Under the pieces are notes generated by a model that saw only the letters and a list, made by a program, of their open reading frames with translations, was not told the DNA's origin and searched no databases. Positions 19,027 through 27,357 of a stretch of DNA of 64,000 nt are shown here, in pieces (within the stretch, counting starts at the first letter, position 1; the number at the start of each line of letters is the position of its first letter). Both the position numbers and the translations under genes were made by a program. The stretch is from Streptomyces sp. 840.1 (GTDB taxonomy: Bacteria > Actinomycetota > Actinomycetes > Streptomycetales > Streptomycetaceae). The stretch covers positions 1,183,001-1,247,000 of the forward strand of contig NZ_RJUU01000001.1 of NCBI RefSeq assembly GCF_003751445.1. The letters run 5' to 3'.

Positions 19027-19440
19027 GAACGGCGGCTACCCCCGCCGGCGTCGTTATGCAGACCGGCGAGTCGGAGACGGTCCGGGAAGGCGCGCGACCA
19101 GCAGTTGCCTACCGAAAACGGTCAGCCGGGCATGCGGTGGGGCACGGAGACCTCCGCGCGGTGAGTTCCTGGACAGCTGCCACCGCACCGGAGGTCTTCG
19201 CCATGTTCAGGACCAGACCGGTGTCGACAACGCTCGTGATCAATACACCTGGGCCTGGCATCACACTCCCGTCGTCGCCGTGAGGCAGCCGCGGGTGTGA
19301 CGGCAGGCGCTGGGTATCGGCAGCTGTCGGCCACCGCGCGTGCACGCCCAGCTTTCGGCCTCTCGTCGCCGGGAGGTAGCGTCAGGGACAGCGAACCGTC
19401 CGCAGGGCGGCAACGACGAGATGGGGAAGACGTTCACCAT
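19027..19440. other. 414-nt divergent spacer
   Basis: It separates the YihY gene (minus) from the next gene (plus). The only clear element is the sigma-B-like promoter at 19293-19317. The remainder shows no supported gene. Confidence 0.5.
19293..19317 (+). promoter_or_regulatory. Sigma-B-type promoter candidate
   Basis: GGGT, 15 nt, GGGTAT: an exact fit to the Streptomyces stress-sigma consensus GNNT-N14-16-GGGTAY, oriented towards the gene at 19441 and ~120 nt upstream of it. Confidence 0.45.
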
Positions 19441-20385
19441 ATGCCGGACCGACGCCGCCGCACCGCCTTCCGCCAACCGCTCACCGAGCCGAGCTCACTG
19501 CTGATGCGGGAGCGCCAGTCCCCCACGCCGGGCTCCTCCTCCTCGTCCCCTTCGTCCTCTTCGCCGTCGGGATCCTCCGGGTCCGGACCGCAGGACGACA
19601 ACCCCTTCGCGCCGCCACCGGAGGACCGCCCGGACCAGCCGTGGCAGCCGCGCCACCCGGTCGCCGGCGGGAACAACAGCGACAGCGGGGACGGCGGCGA
19701 CGCGCCCGAGGGAGGCTCCACGGACGACCGGCCCGTCTGGGGCAGCCAGTGGAGCAGCCACCAGCCGGGCCGCCAGGGCGGTGGCTTCGGCGGACAGCCC
19801 GCCGGACCCGCCGGGCCGAACGGACAGGGGGGCGGCAAGGGCGGTCCCGAGGGCAAGCCCGGCGGGATGCGCTGGGATCCGACCGACCCCGTCCAGCGCC
19901 GGGCGCGCTACTCCCTGCTCGCCGGCATGTGGGCCTTCTTCTTCGCGATCTTCGATCTCCCGGAGATCGCCCTGCTGCTGGGCGCGCTCGCGACCTACTG
20001 GTCGATCAGCGCGCTCCGCGCCAAGCCGAAGGACCCCTCGACGACCGGTGAGAAGCCCGCCGGGGCGGGCGCGGCCCACGCTCCTGGATCCGCTCCCGCA
20101 CCCCAGGCTCCGGTGCCCGCTCCCGCACCCACCGCACCGGGTGCGCCGGGCGCACCGGGCGCGAACGTCGTGCAGCGCGGCAGCCGGCAGCAGACGACGG
20201 CCGCGGTCAGCGGTCTGGTGACGGCGCTGGTCGCTCTGGCGATCGTCGCGACATCGTTCACGGTGCAGCTCGTCTACCGGGACTACTACACCTGCGTGAA
20301 CGACGCCCTCACCAAGTCGGGCCAGGTGTCCTGCAACGACCTGCTGCCGAAGCCGCTGGAACCCCTCTTCGGCGTCAAGAAGTAG
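19441..20385 (+). CDS. Proline/serine-rich membrane protein of unknown function
   Basis: The product is 314 aa. The first ~130 residues are disordered (Ser, Pro, Gly; NPFAPPPEDRPDQPWQP). A membrane pair follows (YSLLAGMWAFFFAIFDLPEI, ALLLGALATYWSISALRAKP), then an Ala/Pro linker, a third helix (AAVSGLVTALVALAIVATSF) and a short exported C-terminus with two cysteines (YYTCVNDALTKSGQVSCNDL). Start ATG at 19441 has GGGGAAG 12 nt upstream; ATG at 19504 (MRERQSP) is an alternative. Its 3' end overlaps the convergent gene by 11 bp. It is possibly stress-induced, given the upstream GNNT-N15-GGGTAT element. Confidence 0.8.
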   Translation: MPDRRRRTAFRQPLTEPSSLLMRERQSPTPGSSSSSPSSSSPSGSSGSGPQDDNPFAPPPEDRPDQPWQPRHPVAGGNNSDSGDGGDAPEGGSTDDRPVWGSQWSSHQPGRQGGGFGGQPAGPAGPNGQGGGKGGPEGKPGGMRWDPTDPVQRRARYSLLAGMWAFFFAIFDLPEIALLLGALATYWSISALRAKPKDPSTTGEKPAGAGAAHAPGSAPAPQAPVPAPAPTAPGAPGAPGANVVQRGSRQQTTAAVSGLVTALVALAIVATSFTVQLVYRDYYTCVNDALTKSGQVSCNDLLPKPLEPLFGVKK

Positions 20386-22090
20386 CGTCCGCGTCAGGGG
20401 AAGCGGCGTCCGGCGGGCGGACCGGTCCGGCCTCGGCCGACCGGTCCGCCCGTTCGTCTGCCGCCGCCCGTTCGTCTGCCGCCGCCCGTTCGTCTGCCGC
20501 CGCCCGTTCGTCTGCCGCCGCCCGTTCGTCTGTCGCCGCCCGTTCGTCTGTCGCCGCCGGTTCGTCTGCCGCCCTCGCGTGCCAGGGGTCGGTCGGCAGG
20601 AAGTCGTACAGCTCGTCGTCCTCGGCCTCGGCCTCGCCGCTGTCCGCGACCCGCCCGGCGGAGCCGCCGCCCGCTCCGGGCAGGGATACGGGTACAAGCG
20701 CGGGTGCGGGTACCGGCGCGGCTGCGGGCACGGTCTCCTTCTTCCCGGTCTTTCCGGCCCGTTGCGCCCCTGCCGTGCTCCCGGCCCCTTCCGCCTCCGT
20801 CGCCGGCCGTTCGGGGGCGGTGCCTCCACGCAGCCGCCAGGCCCGCAGCAGCAGCGCCAGCGGAACGCCCAGCACGGCCGTCCACCCCAGGGCCGCCGCC
20901 CCGGTGAGCCACCACGCGGGGCCGAACTCCGCCAGTGCCCGGGTCCCGAGCGGTCCTCCGGCCGCCGCCGCGAGGAGCGCGGCGCCGATCCCGCACCCCA
21001 GCGCCCCCAGCGCGGCGGTGAACGCGGTCTCCCGCAGGCTCCACGCCTCCTCGCGCACACCGTGGGCGGGGGCCGCCCGCCGCACAGTGAACCAGGCGAC
21101 AGTGACCGCCGCGGCGACCGGGACGGCGGCGGTCGCCCAGTTCAGCGGCGCCCCCGCGCCCTCGGCCGGCATCGCGGCCAGCAGCGGGAAGTCCGGCACC
21201 GCCGCGCGGCCGGTGAACCCGAGCGGGGTGACCGTAGCCGCCGTGCCGAGCGCGAACCCGGGCCCCAGCCCGTACGCCGCGCCCCACACCGCCGCGTTCG
21301 GCACCAGCAGCAGCGCCAGGAGCAGCACCGCGAACCGCCCGGCCCAGTCGCCGGAGAGCCGCAGGAACGAGTCCTGGACCGGGTCCGCGTGCCACACCAG
21401 TGCCGCCGCGACCACCAGCGCGCCCCCGCCCAGCAGGACCATCACCCCGGCCGCCGCGGACCGGCCCACCGCCTCCGCCCGCCGGACGAACAGGGAGCGC
21501 GCCATCGCCTCGTGCAGCCGTACCGGTGCCCACGACGGCGGCGGCCCGAGCGGGCGGCCGGAGGCCGTCCACACCCCGGCGGCCGCCGCGCCCGCCACCA
21601 CGAGGAGCGACGGGAACAGCAGGGACAGCGGCTCGGCAAAGAGCGCGCCGCCTCGCGCGTAGAGCGCGACCGGCGCCCCGACCAGCAGGTATCCGCCCGT
21701 CACCAGCGCGAACGCGGCGGTGGGCGAGGGGGCTCCGCGCCCTTCGTCGGGCTCCAGCGCATCCCTGACCGCGCGGTGCACCAGCCAGACCGGCATCGCG
21801 GCGAGCAGCAGGGGGACGACGCCGACGGGGGCCGGGGTGCCGGTCAGCGTGTCGGTTCTGATCAGTTCGGCACCATGGGCGAGCAGCCAGAGGCCGGCCG
21901 CCGTGTGGACGGCCTCGCCGGGACCGCCGGCGGAGGCGGGCGAGCTGATCCACAGCACCATGACGAGCACCGCGACGGAGCCCAGTCCGAGCCCTGCGGC
22001 GAGCACTCCGCGCAGCACCGCCGAGGCCAGTACGGCGGGCTGTCCCTGCTCTGCCGACAACGAGGGGCTGCGTTCGGTCACTTGGGTCAC
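20375..22090 (-). CDS. DUF6350-like multi-pass membrane protein with repeat tail
   Basis: The product is 571 aa. About ten hydrophobic segments cover residues 25-440 (VAVLVMVLWISSPASAGG; LLSLLFPSLLVVAGAAAAGV-type; FAVLLLALLLVPNAAVWGAA). The C-terminal ~130 residues are cytoplasmic and charged and end in a run of the hexapeptide ADERAA/TDERAA. GTG at 22090 (VTQVTERSPSL) is preferred because GGGAG lies 10 nt upstream. No catalytic motif. It is convergent with the preceding plus-strand gene (11-bp overlap) and divergent from the HTH/sigma-like gene. The family name is from memory of similar proteins next to purN. Confidence 0.78.
   Translation of the reverse strand: MTQVTERSPSLSAEQGQPAVLASAVLRGVLAAGLGLGSVAVLVMVLWISSPASAGGPGEAVHTAAGLWLLAHGAELIRTDTLTGTPAPVGVVPLLLAAMPVWLVHRAVRDALEPDEGRGAPSPTAAFALVTGGYLLVGAPVALYARGGALFAEPLSLLFPSLLVVAGAAAAGVWTASGRPLGPPPSWAPVRLHEAMARSLFVRRAEAVGRSAAAGVMVLLGGGALVVAAALVWHADPVQDSFLRLSGDWAGRFAVLLLALLLVPNAAVWGAAYGLGPGFALGTAATVTPLGFTGRAAVPDFPLLAAMPAEGAGAPLNWATAAVPVAAAVTVAWFTVRRAAPAHGVREEAWSLRETAFTAALGALGCGIGAALLAAAAGGPLGTRALAEFGPAWWLTGAAALGWTAVLGVPLALLLRAWRLRGGTAPERPATEAEGAGSTAGAQRAGKTGKKETVPAAAPVPAPALVPVSLPGAGGGSAGRVADSGEAEAEDDELYDFLPTDPWHARAADEPAATDERAATDERAAADERAAADERAAADERAAADERADRSAEAGPVRPPDAASPDADATS
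20451..20573. repeat. 18-bp tandem repeat, about 7 copies
   Basis: Unit CGTTCGTCTGCCGCCGCC. Four identical copies run from 20451 to 20522, then two with one C-to-T change (20523-20558) and a final degenerate partial copy. It lies in frame inside the minus-strand gene, encoding A/T-D-E-R-A-A. Confidence 0.95.
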
Positions 22091-22206
22091 ACCGCAATGC
22101 TCCCAACGACACGCGCTTAATCCATGTAACGGGCGAATGACCGCTGTGTCGCTCAATATACGTTTATGTACTTTTTCACCCAGTGCAGGCCGGGCGGGGA
22201 GCCCTC

Positions 22207-23604
22207 ATGACACAGAGCACGACCGGCACGGCAGCCGCCCAACCGCTTCCCTCACCCAAGGAGCGTCGCAGGCTGCGGGAGGCGAAGTCACTGAGCGAGG
22301 AGCAGGTCGCGGCGGCCGTCGGCGTCACCCGGGCCACGGTCAGGGCCTGGGAGACGGGCCGCACCAGCCCGCGCGGGCGCAAGCGCGAGGCGTACGCCCG
22401 GCTCATCGGAACGGCCGACGCGACGTCCACGCCGCCCGCCGATGCGACCGGGACCGCCGGTGCCATCGATGCCGTGGGTGCCATGGATGCCACCGGTGCC
22501 GTCGATGCCGTCGATGCCGTCGATGCCATCGAGCCGGGGACCTCGGACAAGTGGTCGAAGGATTCCTCCGGAGACGCGCCGGGACCGGTGGACCGTCCGT
22601 CGGTTGACCACCCATCGGCGCACCGCCCGTCGGCGCCCGCCTCGGCCGCGAAGCCGGCCGGCACCCAGGCACCGCCCCCGGTGCTGCCCCCGGAGCCCTC
22701 TCCGGCCCCTGCCGGGACACCCGCCGAGTCCCCCGCCGAACCATCCACCGAGCCGTCCGCCGGGGCATCCGCCGAGGCGCCTGCGGAGGCGCCTGCGGAG
22801 GCGTTCGACGCCCTGTACCGGCACACCGCCGCCGCGCTGTTCCGCCAGACCTACCTGCTGACGGGACGCCGGAACCTGTCCCGCGAGGCCGTCGGCAAGG
22901 CCTTCGACCTCGCCTGGCAGCGCTGGCCGGAGGTCGCCGTGGACCGCGACCCGGCGGGCTGGGTCCGGGCGGCCGCCTACGAACACGCGATGTCGCCGTG
23001 GCGCCGGCTGCACCCCGAACACCGCCGCGCCGATCCGCCGCCCGAGGCACCCGGCCCGCGCGCGCTGCTCGACGCACTGCTGTCCCTGCCGCCCGCGTAC
23101 CGTCGCACGCTGCTGCTCCACGACGGCGTCGGCCTGGGGCTGCCCGAGACCGCGGCGGAGACGGAGGCGAGCACTCCGGCGGCGGCGGGGCGGCTGATGA
23201 CCGCGCGGGCGGCCATCGTGGAACGGCTGCCCGAGCTCGCGGCGCCGAAGGAACCGGCCGAGCAGGCGGCGCTGCTGCACGAGCACCTCGGCGCACTCGC
23301 CCTCGCCCAGCCCGCGACCTCACTGCCCGTCCCGGAGCTGATCCGGACGGGCAGCGAGCGCAAGGCACAGCTCTGGACGCGGGCGGCGATCGCGTTCACC
23401 GTGCTGCTGATCGGGCTGACACTGATCACCCTCGCCACCGCGCCCAGGAAGTACGAGACACCCCAGTCGCCGGCCCAGAAGGTCGGCGGGGTGCCCGCGC
23501 TCGGCGGGCCGCAGAAGCTCACGCCGCAGGACAAGAAGCTCCAGAAGAAGCTCGGCGGCGAGTTGGTGCACGGTCCGGCCCGGCTGGTTCCCCACGCGGG
23601 CTGA
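22207..23604 (+). CDS. Fusion of XRE-type HTH, sigma-70-like region and C-terminal transmembrane helix
   Basis: The product is 465 aa. Residues ~15-65 are an HTH (KERRRLREAKSLSEEQVAAA, VGVTRATVRAWETGR). Residues ~70-195 are a low-complexity linker with AVDAVDAVDAI and EAPAEAPAEA repeats. Residues ~200-275 resemble sigma region 2 (FDALYRHTAAALFRQTYLLT, GKAFDLAWQRWPEV) and ~285-340 region 4 (LLDALLSLPPAYRRTLLLHD, then PETAAETEAS). Residues ~393-413 are a single transmembrane helix (AAIAFTVLLIGLTLITLATA), followed by ~50 extracytoplasmic residues. ATG at 22207 follows GGGGAGCCCTC. It may be a membrane-held regulator; whether it can act as a sigma factor is uncertain because the region 2 and 4 signatures are degenerate. 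Confidence 0.8.
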   Translation: MTQSTTGTAAAQPLPSPKERRRLREAKSLSEEQVAAAVGVTRATVRAWETGRTSPRGRKREAYARLIGTADATSTPPADATGTAGAIDAVGAMDATGAVDAVDAVDAIEPGTSDKWSKDSSGDAPGPVDRPSVDHPSAHRPSAPASAAKPAGTQAPPPVLPPEPSPAPAGTPAESPAEPSTEPSAGASAEAPAEAPAEAFDALYRHTAAALFRQTYLLTGRRNLSREAVGKAFDLAWQRWPEVAVDRDPAGWVRAAAYEHAMSPWRRLHPEHRRADPPPEAPGPRALLDALLSLPPAYRRTLLLHDGVGLGLPETAAETEASTPAAAGRLMTARAAIVERLPELAAPKEPAEQAALLHEHLGALALAQPATSLPVPELIRTGSERKAQLWTRAAIAFTVLLIGLTLITLATAPRKYETPQSPAQKVGGVPALGGPQKLTPQDKKLQKKLGGELVHGPARLVPHAG

Positions 23605-23623
23605 GCCCGGACGCGTACACGAA

Positions 23624-23666
23624 AGACGCGGGCCCGTACCCCCGGCCGGGGTACGGGCCCGCGTCT
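23624..23666. terminator. Strong bidirectional terminator
   Basis: Perfect 19-bp stem beginning AGACGCGGGCCCG and ending CGGGCCCGCGTCT, with a 5-nt loop, between the HTH/sigma-like gene and sucD. Confidence 0.93.
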
Positions 23667-23714
23667 GTGCGCTCGGTGGCGCGATCCTGCGGTGCTGCTC
23701 CGACGCGGTGAGCG

Positions 23715-24599
23715 TCAGGCGCCGAGGATCTCGCGCGCCAGCTTGGCGGTCTCGGTCGGCGTCTTGCCGACCTTGACGCCGGCGGCCTCAAGGGCCTCCT
23801 TCTTCGCCTGCGCGGTGCCGGAGGAGCCGGAGACGATGGCGCCGGCGTGGCCCATGGTCTTGCCCTCGGGGGCGGTGAAGCCCGCGACGTAACCGACGAC
23901 GGGCTTGGTCACGTTCTTCGCGATGAAGTCCGCCGCGCGCTCCTCGGCGTCGCCGCCGATCTCGCCGATCATGACGATCAGGTCGGTCTCGGGGTCGGCC
24001 TCGAACGCCGCGAGGGCGTCGATGTGCGTCGTACCGATGACCGGGTCGCCACCGATGCCGACGGCGGACGAGAAGCCGATGTCACGGAGCTCGTACATCA
24101 TCTGGTAGGTCAGCGTGCCCGACTTCGACACGAGACCGATACGGCCGGGCTTGGTGATGTCGCCCGGGATGATGCCCGCGTTGGACTGACCGGGGGTGAT
24201 CAGGCCGGGGCAGTTCGGACCGATGATCCGGGTCTTGTTGCCCTTGGCGTTGGCGTACGCCCAGAAGGCGGCCGAGTCGTGAACGGCGATGCCCTCGGTG
24301 ATCACGACGGCGAGGGGGATCTCGGCGTCGATCGCCTCGACGACGGCGGCCTTCGAGAAGGCCGGCGGCACGAAGAGGACGGACACGTTCGCGCCGGTCT
24401 TCTCCATCGCTTCCTTGACGGAACCGAAGACCGGTACCTCGTTGCCGTCGATGTCGACGGAGGTGCCGGCCTTGCGCGGGTTCACGCCGCCGACGATGTT
24501 GGTGCCGTCGGCGAGCATGAGCTTGGTGTGCTTCATGCCCGTCGCGCCGGTCATCCCCTGGACGATGACCTTGCTGTCCTTGGTGAGGAAGATAGCCAT
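23715..24599 (-). CDS. sucD: Succinyl-CoA synthetase (ADP-forming), alpha subunit
   Basis: The product is 294 aa. It forms the CoA-binding and phosphohistidine subunit of the TCA-cycle enzyme. Motifs: [17 protein letters not shown] (CoA-binding Rossmann), [39 protein letters not shown], and the active-site His region [20 protein letters not shown] at 24599. It lies 21 nt after sucC in a two-gene operon closed by a 19-bp hairpin. Confidence 0.98.
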   Translation of the reverse strand: MAIFLTKDSKVIVQGMTGATGMKHTKLMLADGTNIVGGVNPRKAGTSVDIDGNEVPVFGSVKEAMEKTGANVSVLFVPPAFSKAAVVEAIDAEIPLAVVITEGIAVHDSAAFWAYANAKGNKTRIIGPNCPGLITPGQSNAGIIPGDITKPGRIGLVSKSGTLTYQMMYELRDIGFSSAVGIGGDPVIGTTHIDALAAFEADPETDLIVMIGEIGGDAEERAADFIAKNVTKPVVGYVAGFTAPEGKTMGHAGAIVSGSSGTAQAKKEALEAAGVKVGKTPTETAKLAREILGA

Positions 24600-24620
24600 G
24601 GTGGTCTGAGTCCCTCTTCC

Positions 24621-25802
24621 TTACTTCGCAGCCGCGGCGAGCTCGGCGGCCTTGTCGGCCGCGCCGTCCATGGTGTCCACGCGCTGGACCAGCGGGTGGT
24701 TGGCGTCGGAGAGGATCTTGCGACCCAGCTCCGCGTTGTTGCCGTCGAGACGCACGACGAGCGGCTTGGTGACCGCCTCGCCCTTGGTCTTGAGCAGCTC
24801 GAGCGCCTGGACGATGCCGTTGGCGACCTCGTCACAGGCGGTGATGCCGCCGAAGACGTTGACGAACACGGACTTGACGTCCGGGTCGCCGAGGATGATC
24901 TCCAGGCCGTTCGCCATGACCTCTGCGGAGGCGCCGCCACCGATGTCGAGGAAGTTGGCGGGCTTCACGTTGCCGTGGTTCTCACCGGCGTACGCGACGA
25001 CGTCCAGGGTCGACATGACCAGACCGGCACCGTTACCGATGATGCCGACCTCGCCGTCGAGCTTGACGTAGTTGAGGTTCTTGGCCTTGGCGGCAGCCTC
25101 GAGCGGGTTGGCTGCGGCCTTGTCCTCGAGCGCCTCGTGCTCCGGCTGGCGGAAGTCGGCGTTCTCGTCGAGAGACACCTTTCCGTCCAGGGCCAGGATG
25201 CGCCCGTCCTTGGTCTTCACCAGCGGGTTCACCTCGACGAGGAGCGCGTCCTCGGCGACGAAGGTGTCCCACAGGGTCACCATGGCCTCGGCGACACCCT
25301 CGGCCACGTCGGCCGGGAACTTCGCCTGGGCCACGATCTCGCGGGCCTTCACGATGTCGACGCCGTCAACGGCGTTGACCGGGACCTTCGCGAGGGCCTC
25401 GGGGGTCTTCTCCGCGACCTCCTCGATGTCCATGCCACCCTGCACCGAGGCCATGGCCAGGAAGGTGCGGTTGGTGCGGTCCAGGAGGTACGAGACGTAG
25501 TACTCGGCCTCGATTTCCGGCGACAGCTCGGCGATCATCACCTTGTGGACCGTGTGGCCCTTGATGTCCATGCCGAGGATGTCGGTCGCGCGGGCGACCG
25601 CCTCGTCTGCGTCGGCGGCCAGCTTGACGCCACCGGCCTTGCCTCGGCCACCGACCTTCACCTGCGCCTTGACGACAGACTTGCCGCCCAGCCGCTCGGT
25701 CGCCTCGCGGGCTGCCTCAGGCGTGTCAATGACTTCACCGGCCAGCACCGGTACACCGTGCTTGGCGAAGAGGTCCCTCGCCTGGTACTCGAACAGGTCC
25801 AC
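24621..25802 (-). CDS. sucC: Succinyl-CoA synthetase (ADP-forming), beta subunit
   Basis: The product is 393 aa, the standard length. ATP-grasp fold: [20 protein letters not shown] at the N-terminus, [38 protein letters not shown] and [12 protein letters not shown]. The GTG at 25802 (VDLFEYQ) is the conserved start, with AAGGGACGG upstream; longer frames are not family-like. It is the first gene of sucC-sucD. Confidence 0.98.
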   Translation of the reverse strand: MDLFEYQARDLFAKHGVPVLAGEVIDTPEAAREATERLGGKSVVKAQVKVGGRGKAGGVKLAADADEAVARATDILGMDIKGHTVHKVMIAELSPEIEAEYYVSYLLDRTNRTFLAMASVQGGMDIEEVAEKTPEALAKVPVNAVDGVDIVKAREIVAQAKFPADVAEGVAEAMVTLWDTFVAEDALLVEVNPLVKTKDGRILALDGKVSLDENADFRQPEHEALEDKAAANPLEAAAKAKNLNYVKLDGEVGIIGNGAGLVMSTLDVVAYAGENHGNVKPANFLDIGGGASAEVMANGLEIILGDPDVKSVFVNVFGGITACDEVANGIVQALELLKTKGEAVTKPLVVRLDGNNAELGRKILSDANHPLVQRVDTMDGAADKAAELAAAAK

Positions 25803-26070
25803 GCGCGTCCGTCCCTTATCAAATGGTCTCGCGGTTGGTTTTCTGCGTGGGCGTGCCGCGAGGGGCAACGTGACTGCTCTGTCACCAGGAAGGCGCACAC
25901 GGTGACCGAATACGCGGCATGTCCATCTCGCAGGTTATCCCCGTGCCCCGCAGGACCCTAAATCGCAGCTGACCCCTGGGCGGTGATTACGGTCACAGAC
26001 CGCCCTGGTGGCCGGGTCGCAGTGGACAAATCGGCCCCGGTACGGGCCTGGGGGCGGCCCGTCGCGCAGG

Positions 26071-27357
26071 TCACGCGGGGGCCTCCCGGTCCGGCACGGG
26101 CAGCGGCCGCTTCTCGATCGCGGCCGCCATCACCTCGGGGAAGAGGTCCGGGGTGCAGGCGAAGGCCGGGGCACCCAGCGCGGCCAGTGCCGTCGCGTGG
26201 TCGCGGTCGTAGGCGGGCGCTCCCTCGTCGGAGAGGGCGAGCAGCGTCACGAACTGCACCCCGGACGCCTTCATCGCCGCGACCCGCTTCAGCATCTCGT
26301 CGCGGATGCCGCCCTCGTACAGATCGCTGATGAGTACGACGACGGTGTCCGCCGGGCGGGTGATCTGCGACTGGCAGTAGGCGAGCGCCCGGTTGATGTC
26401 GGTGCCGCCGCCGAGCTGGGTGCCGAAGAGCACGTCCACCGGGTCGTCGAGCTGGTCGGTGAGGTCGACGACGGCCGTGTCGAAGACGACGAGCCTGGTC
26501 CGCAGGGCGCGCATGGAGGCGAGTACGGCGCCGAAGACCGAGGCGTACACCACGGAGGCCGCCATCGAACCGGACTGGTCGATGCAGAGGATGACGTCCT
26601 TGCGCACGGACTGCGCCGCGCGCCCGTAGCCGATGAGCCGCTCGGGCACGACGGTGCCCGTCCCGTCCTCGCCGTCCGCGCCGGGGAGGGTCAGGTAGTT
26701 CTTGAGGTTGGCCCGGATGGTCCGGTTCCAGTCGATGTCGTGGTGGCGCGGCCTGCTGACCTTCGCGGAACGGTCCAGGGCGCCGGTCAGTGCGGCCGTG
26801 GTCCGGGTGGTGAGCCGGCTCTCCAACTGCTCGACGACCTTGCGCACGACGGCCCGCGCGGTCTCCTTCGTCGTCTCCGGCATGACCTTGTTGAGCGAGA
26901 GCAGTGTGCCGACGAGATGGACGTCCGCCTCGACGGCCTCCAGCATCTCCGGTTCGAGCAGGAGCGCGGAGAGGCCCAGCCGGTCGATGGCGTCGCGCTG
27001 CATGACCTGGACGACGGAACTGGGGAAGTACGTACGGATGTCCCCGAGCCAGCGGGCCACGGAGGGCGCGGACGCGCCGAGGCCGGCCGAGCGGCCGCTG
27101 CCGCCCCGCCCGCCGGGCTGTCTGCCGCCGCTCTCGTACAGCGCGGTCAGCGCGGCGTCCATCGCGGCGTCGCGGCCGGCCGGGGTGTGGCCGGTGCTCT
27201 GCGTACTGTCCGCGCCCAGCACCATGCGCCACCGCCGCAGCCGTTCGGCGTCGTCCGCGACGTGCGCGGCGCGGGCAACACCGTCCCCCTCGGTCGGCCC
27301 GGCCGTTGTCGTCGGCTCGTCCGTTGCGGTCGGCTCGTTCGCCCTGGTCGTCGTCAT
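26071..27357 (-). CDS. VWA domain protein, third gene of the MoxR-DUF5682-VWA arm
   Basis: The product is 428 aa. After a Thr/Pro-rich start and a helical middle, the C-terminal ~190 residues form a von Willebrand A domain with an intact MIDAS: CIDQSGSMAAS (DxSxS), GTQLGGGTDINRAL (Thr) and LISDLYEGG (Asp). Upstream parts include DIRTYFPSSVVQVMQRDAI and ALTGALDRSAKVSRPRHHDI. MoxR-VWA pairs act as metal-dependent chaperone or insertion machines. ATG at 27357 overlaps the DUF5682 stop as ATGA, so translation is coupled. It resembles E. coli YehP in type and position. Confidence 0.92.
   Translation of the reverse strand: MTTTRANEPTATDEPTTTAGPTEGDGVARAAHVADDAERLRRWRMVLGADSTQSTGHTPAGRDAAMDAALTALYESGGRQPGGRGGSGRSAGLGASAPSVARWLGDIRTYFPSSVVQVMQRDAIDRLGLSALLLEPEMLEAVEADVHLVGTLLSLNKVMPETTKETARAVVRKVVEQLESRLTTRTTAALTGALDRSAKVSRPRHHDIDWNRTIRANLKNYLTLPGADGEDGTGTVVPERLIGYGRAAQSVRKDVILCIDQSGSMAASVVYASVFGAVLASMRALRTRLVVFDTAVVDLTDQLDDPVDVLFGTQLGGGTDINRALAYCQSQITRPADTVVVLISDLYEGGIRDEMLKRVAAMKASGVQFVTLLALSDEGAPAYDRDHATALAALGAPAFACTPDLFPEVMAAAIEKRPLPVPDREAPA

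Noticed and set aside
20451..20573. CRISPR-like array
   Set aside because: The repeats are contiguous without spacers and in frame within a gene.
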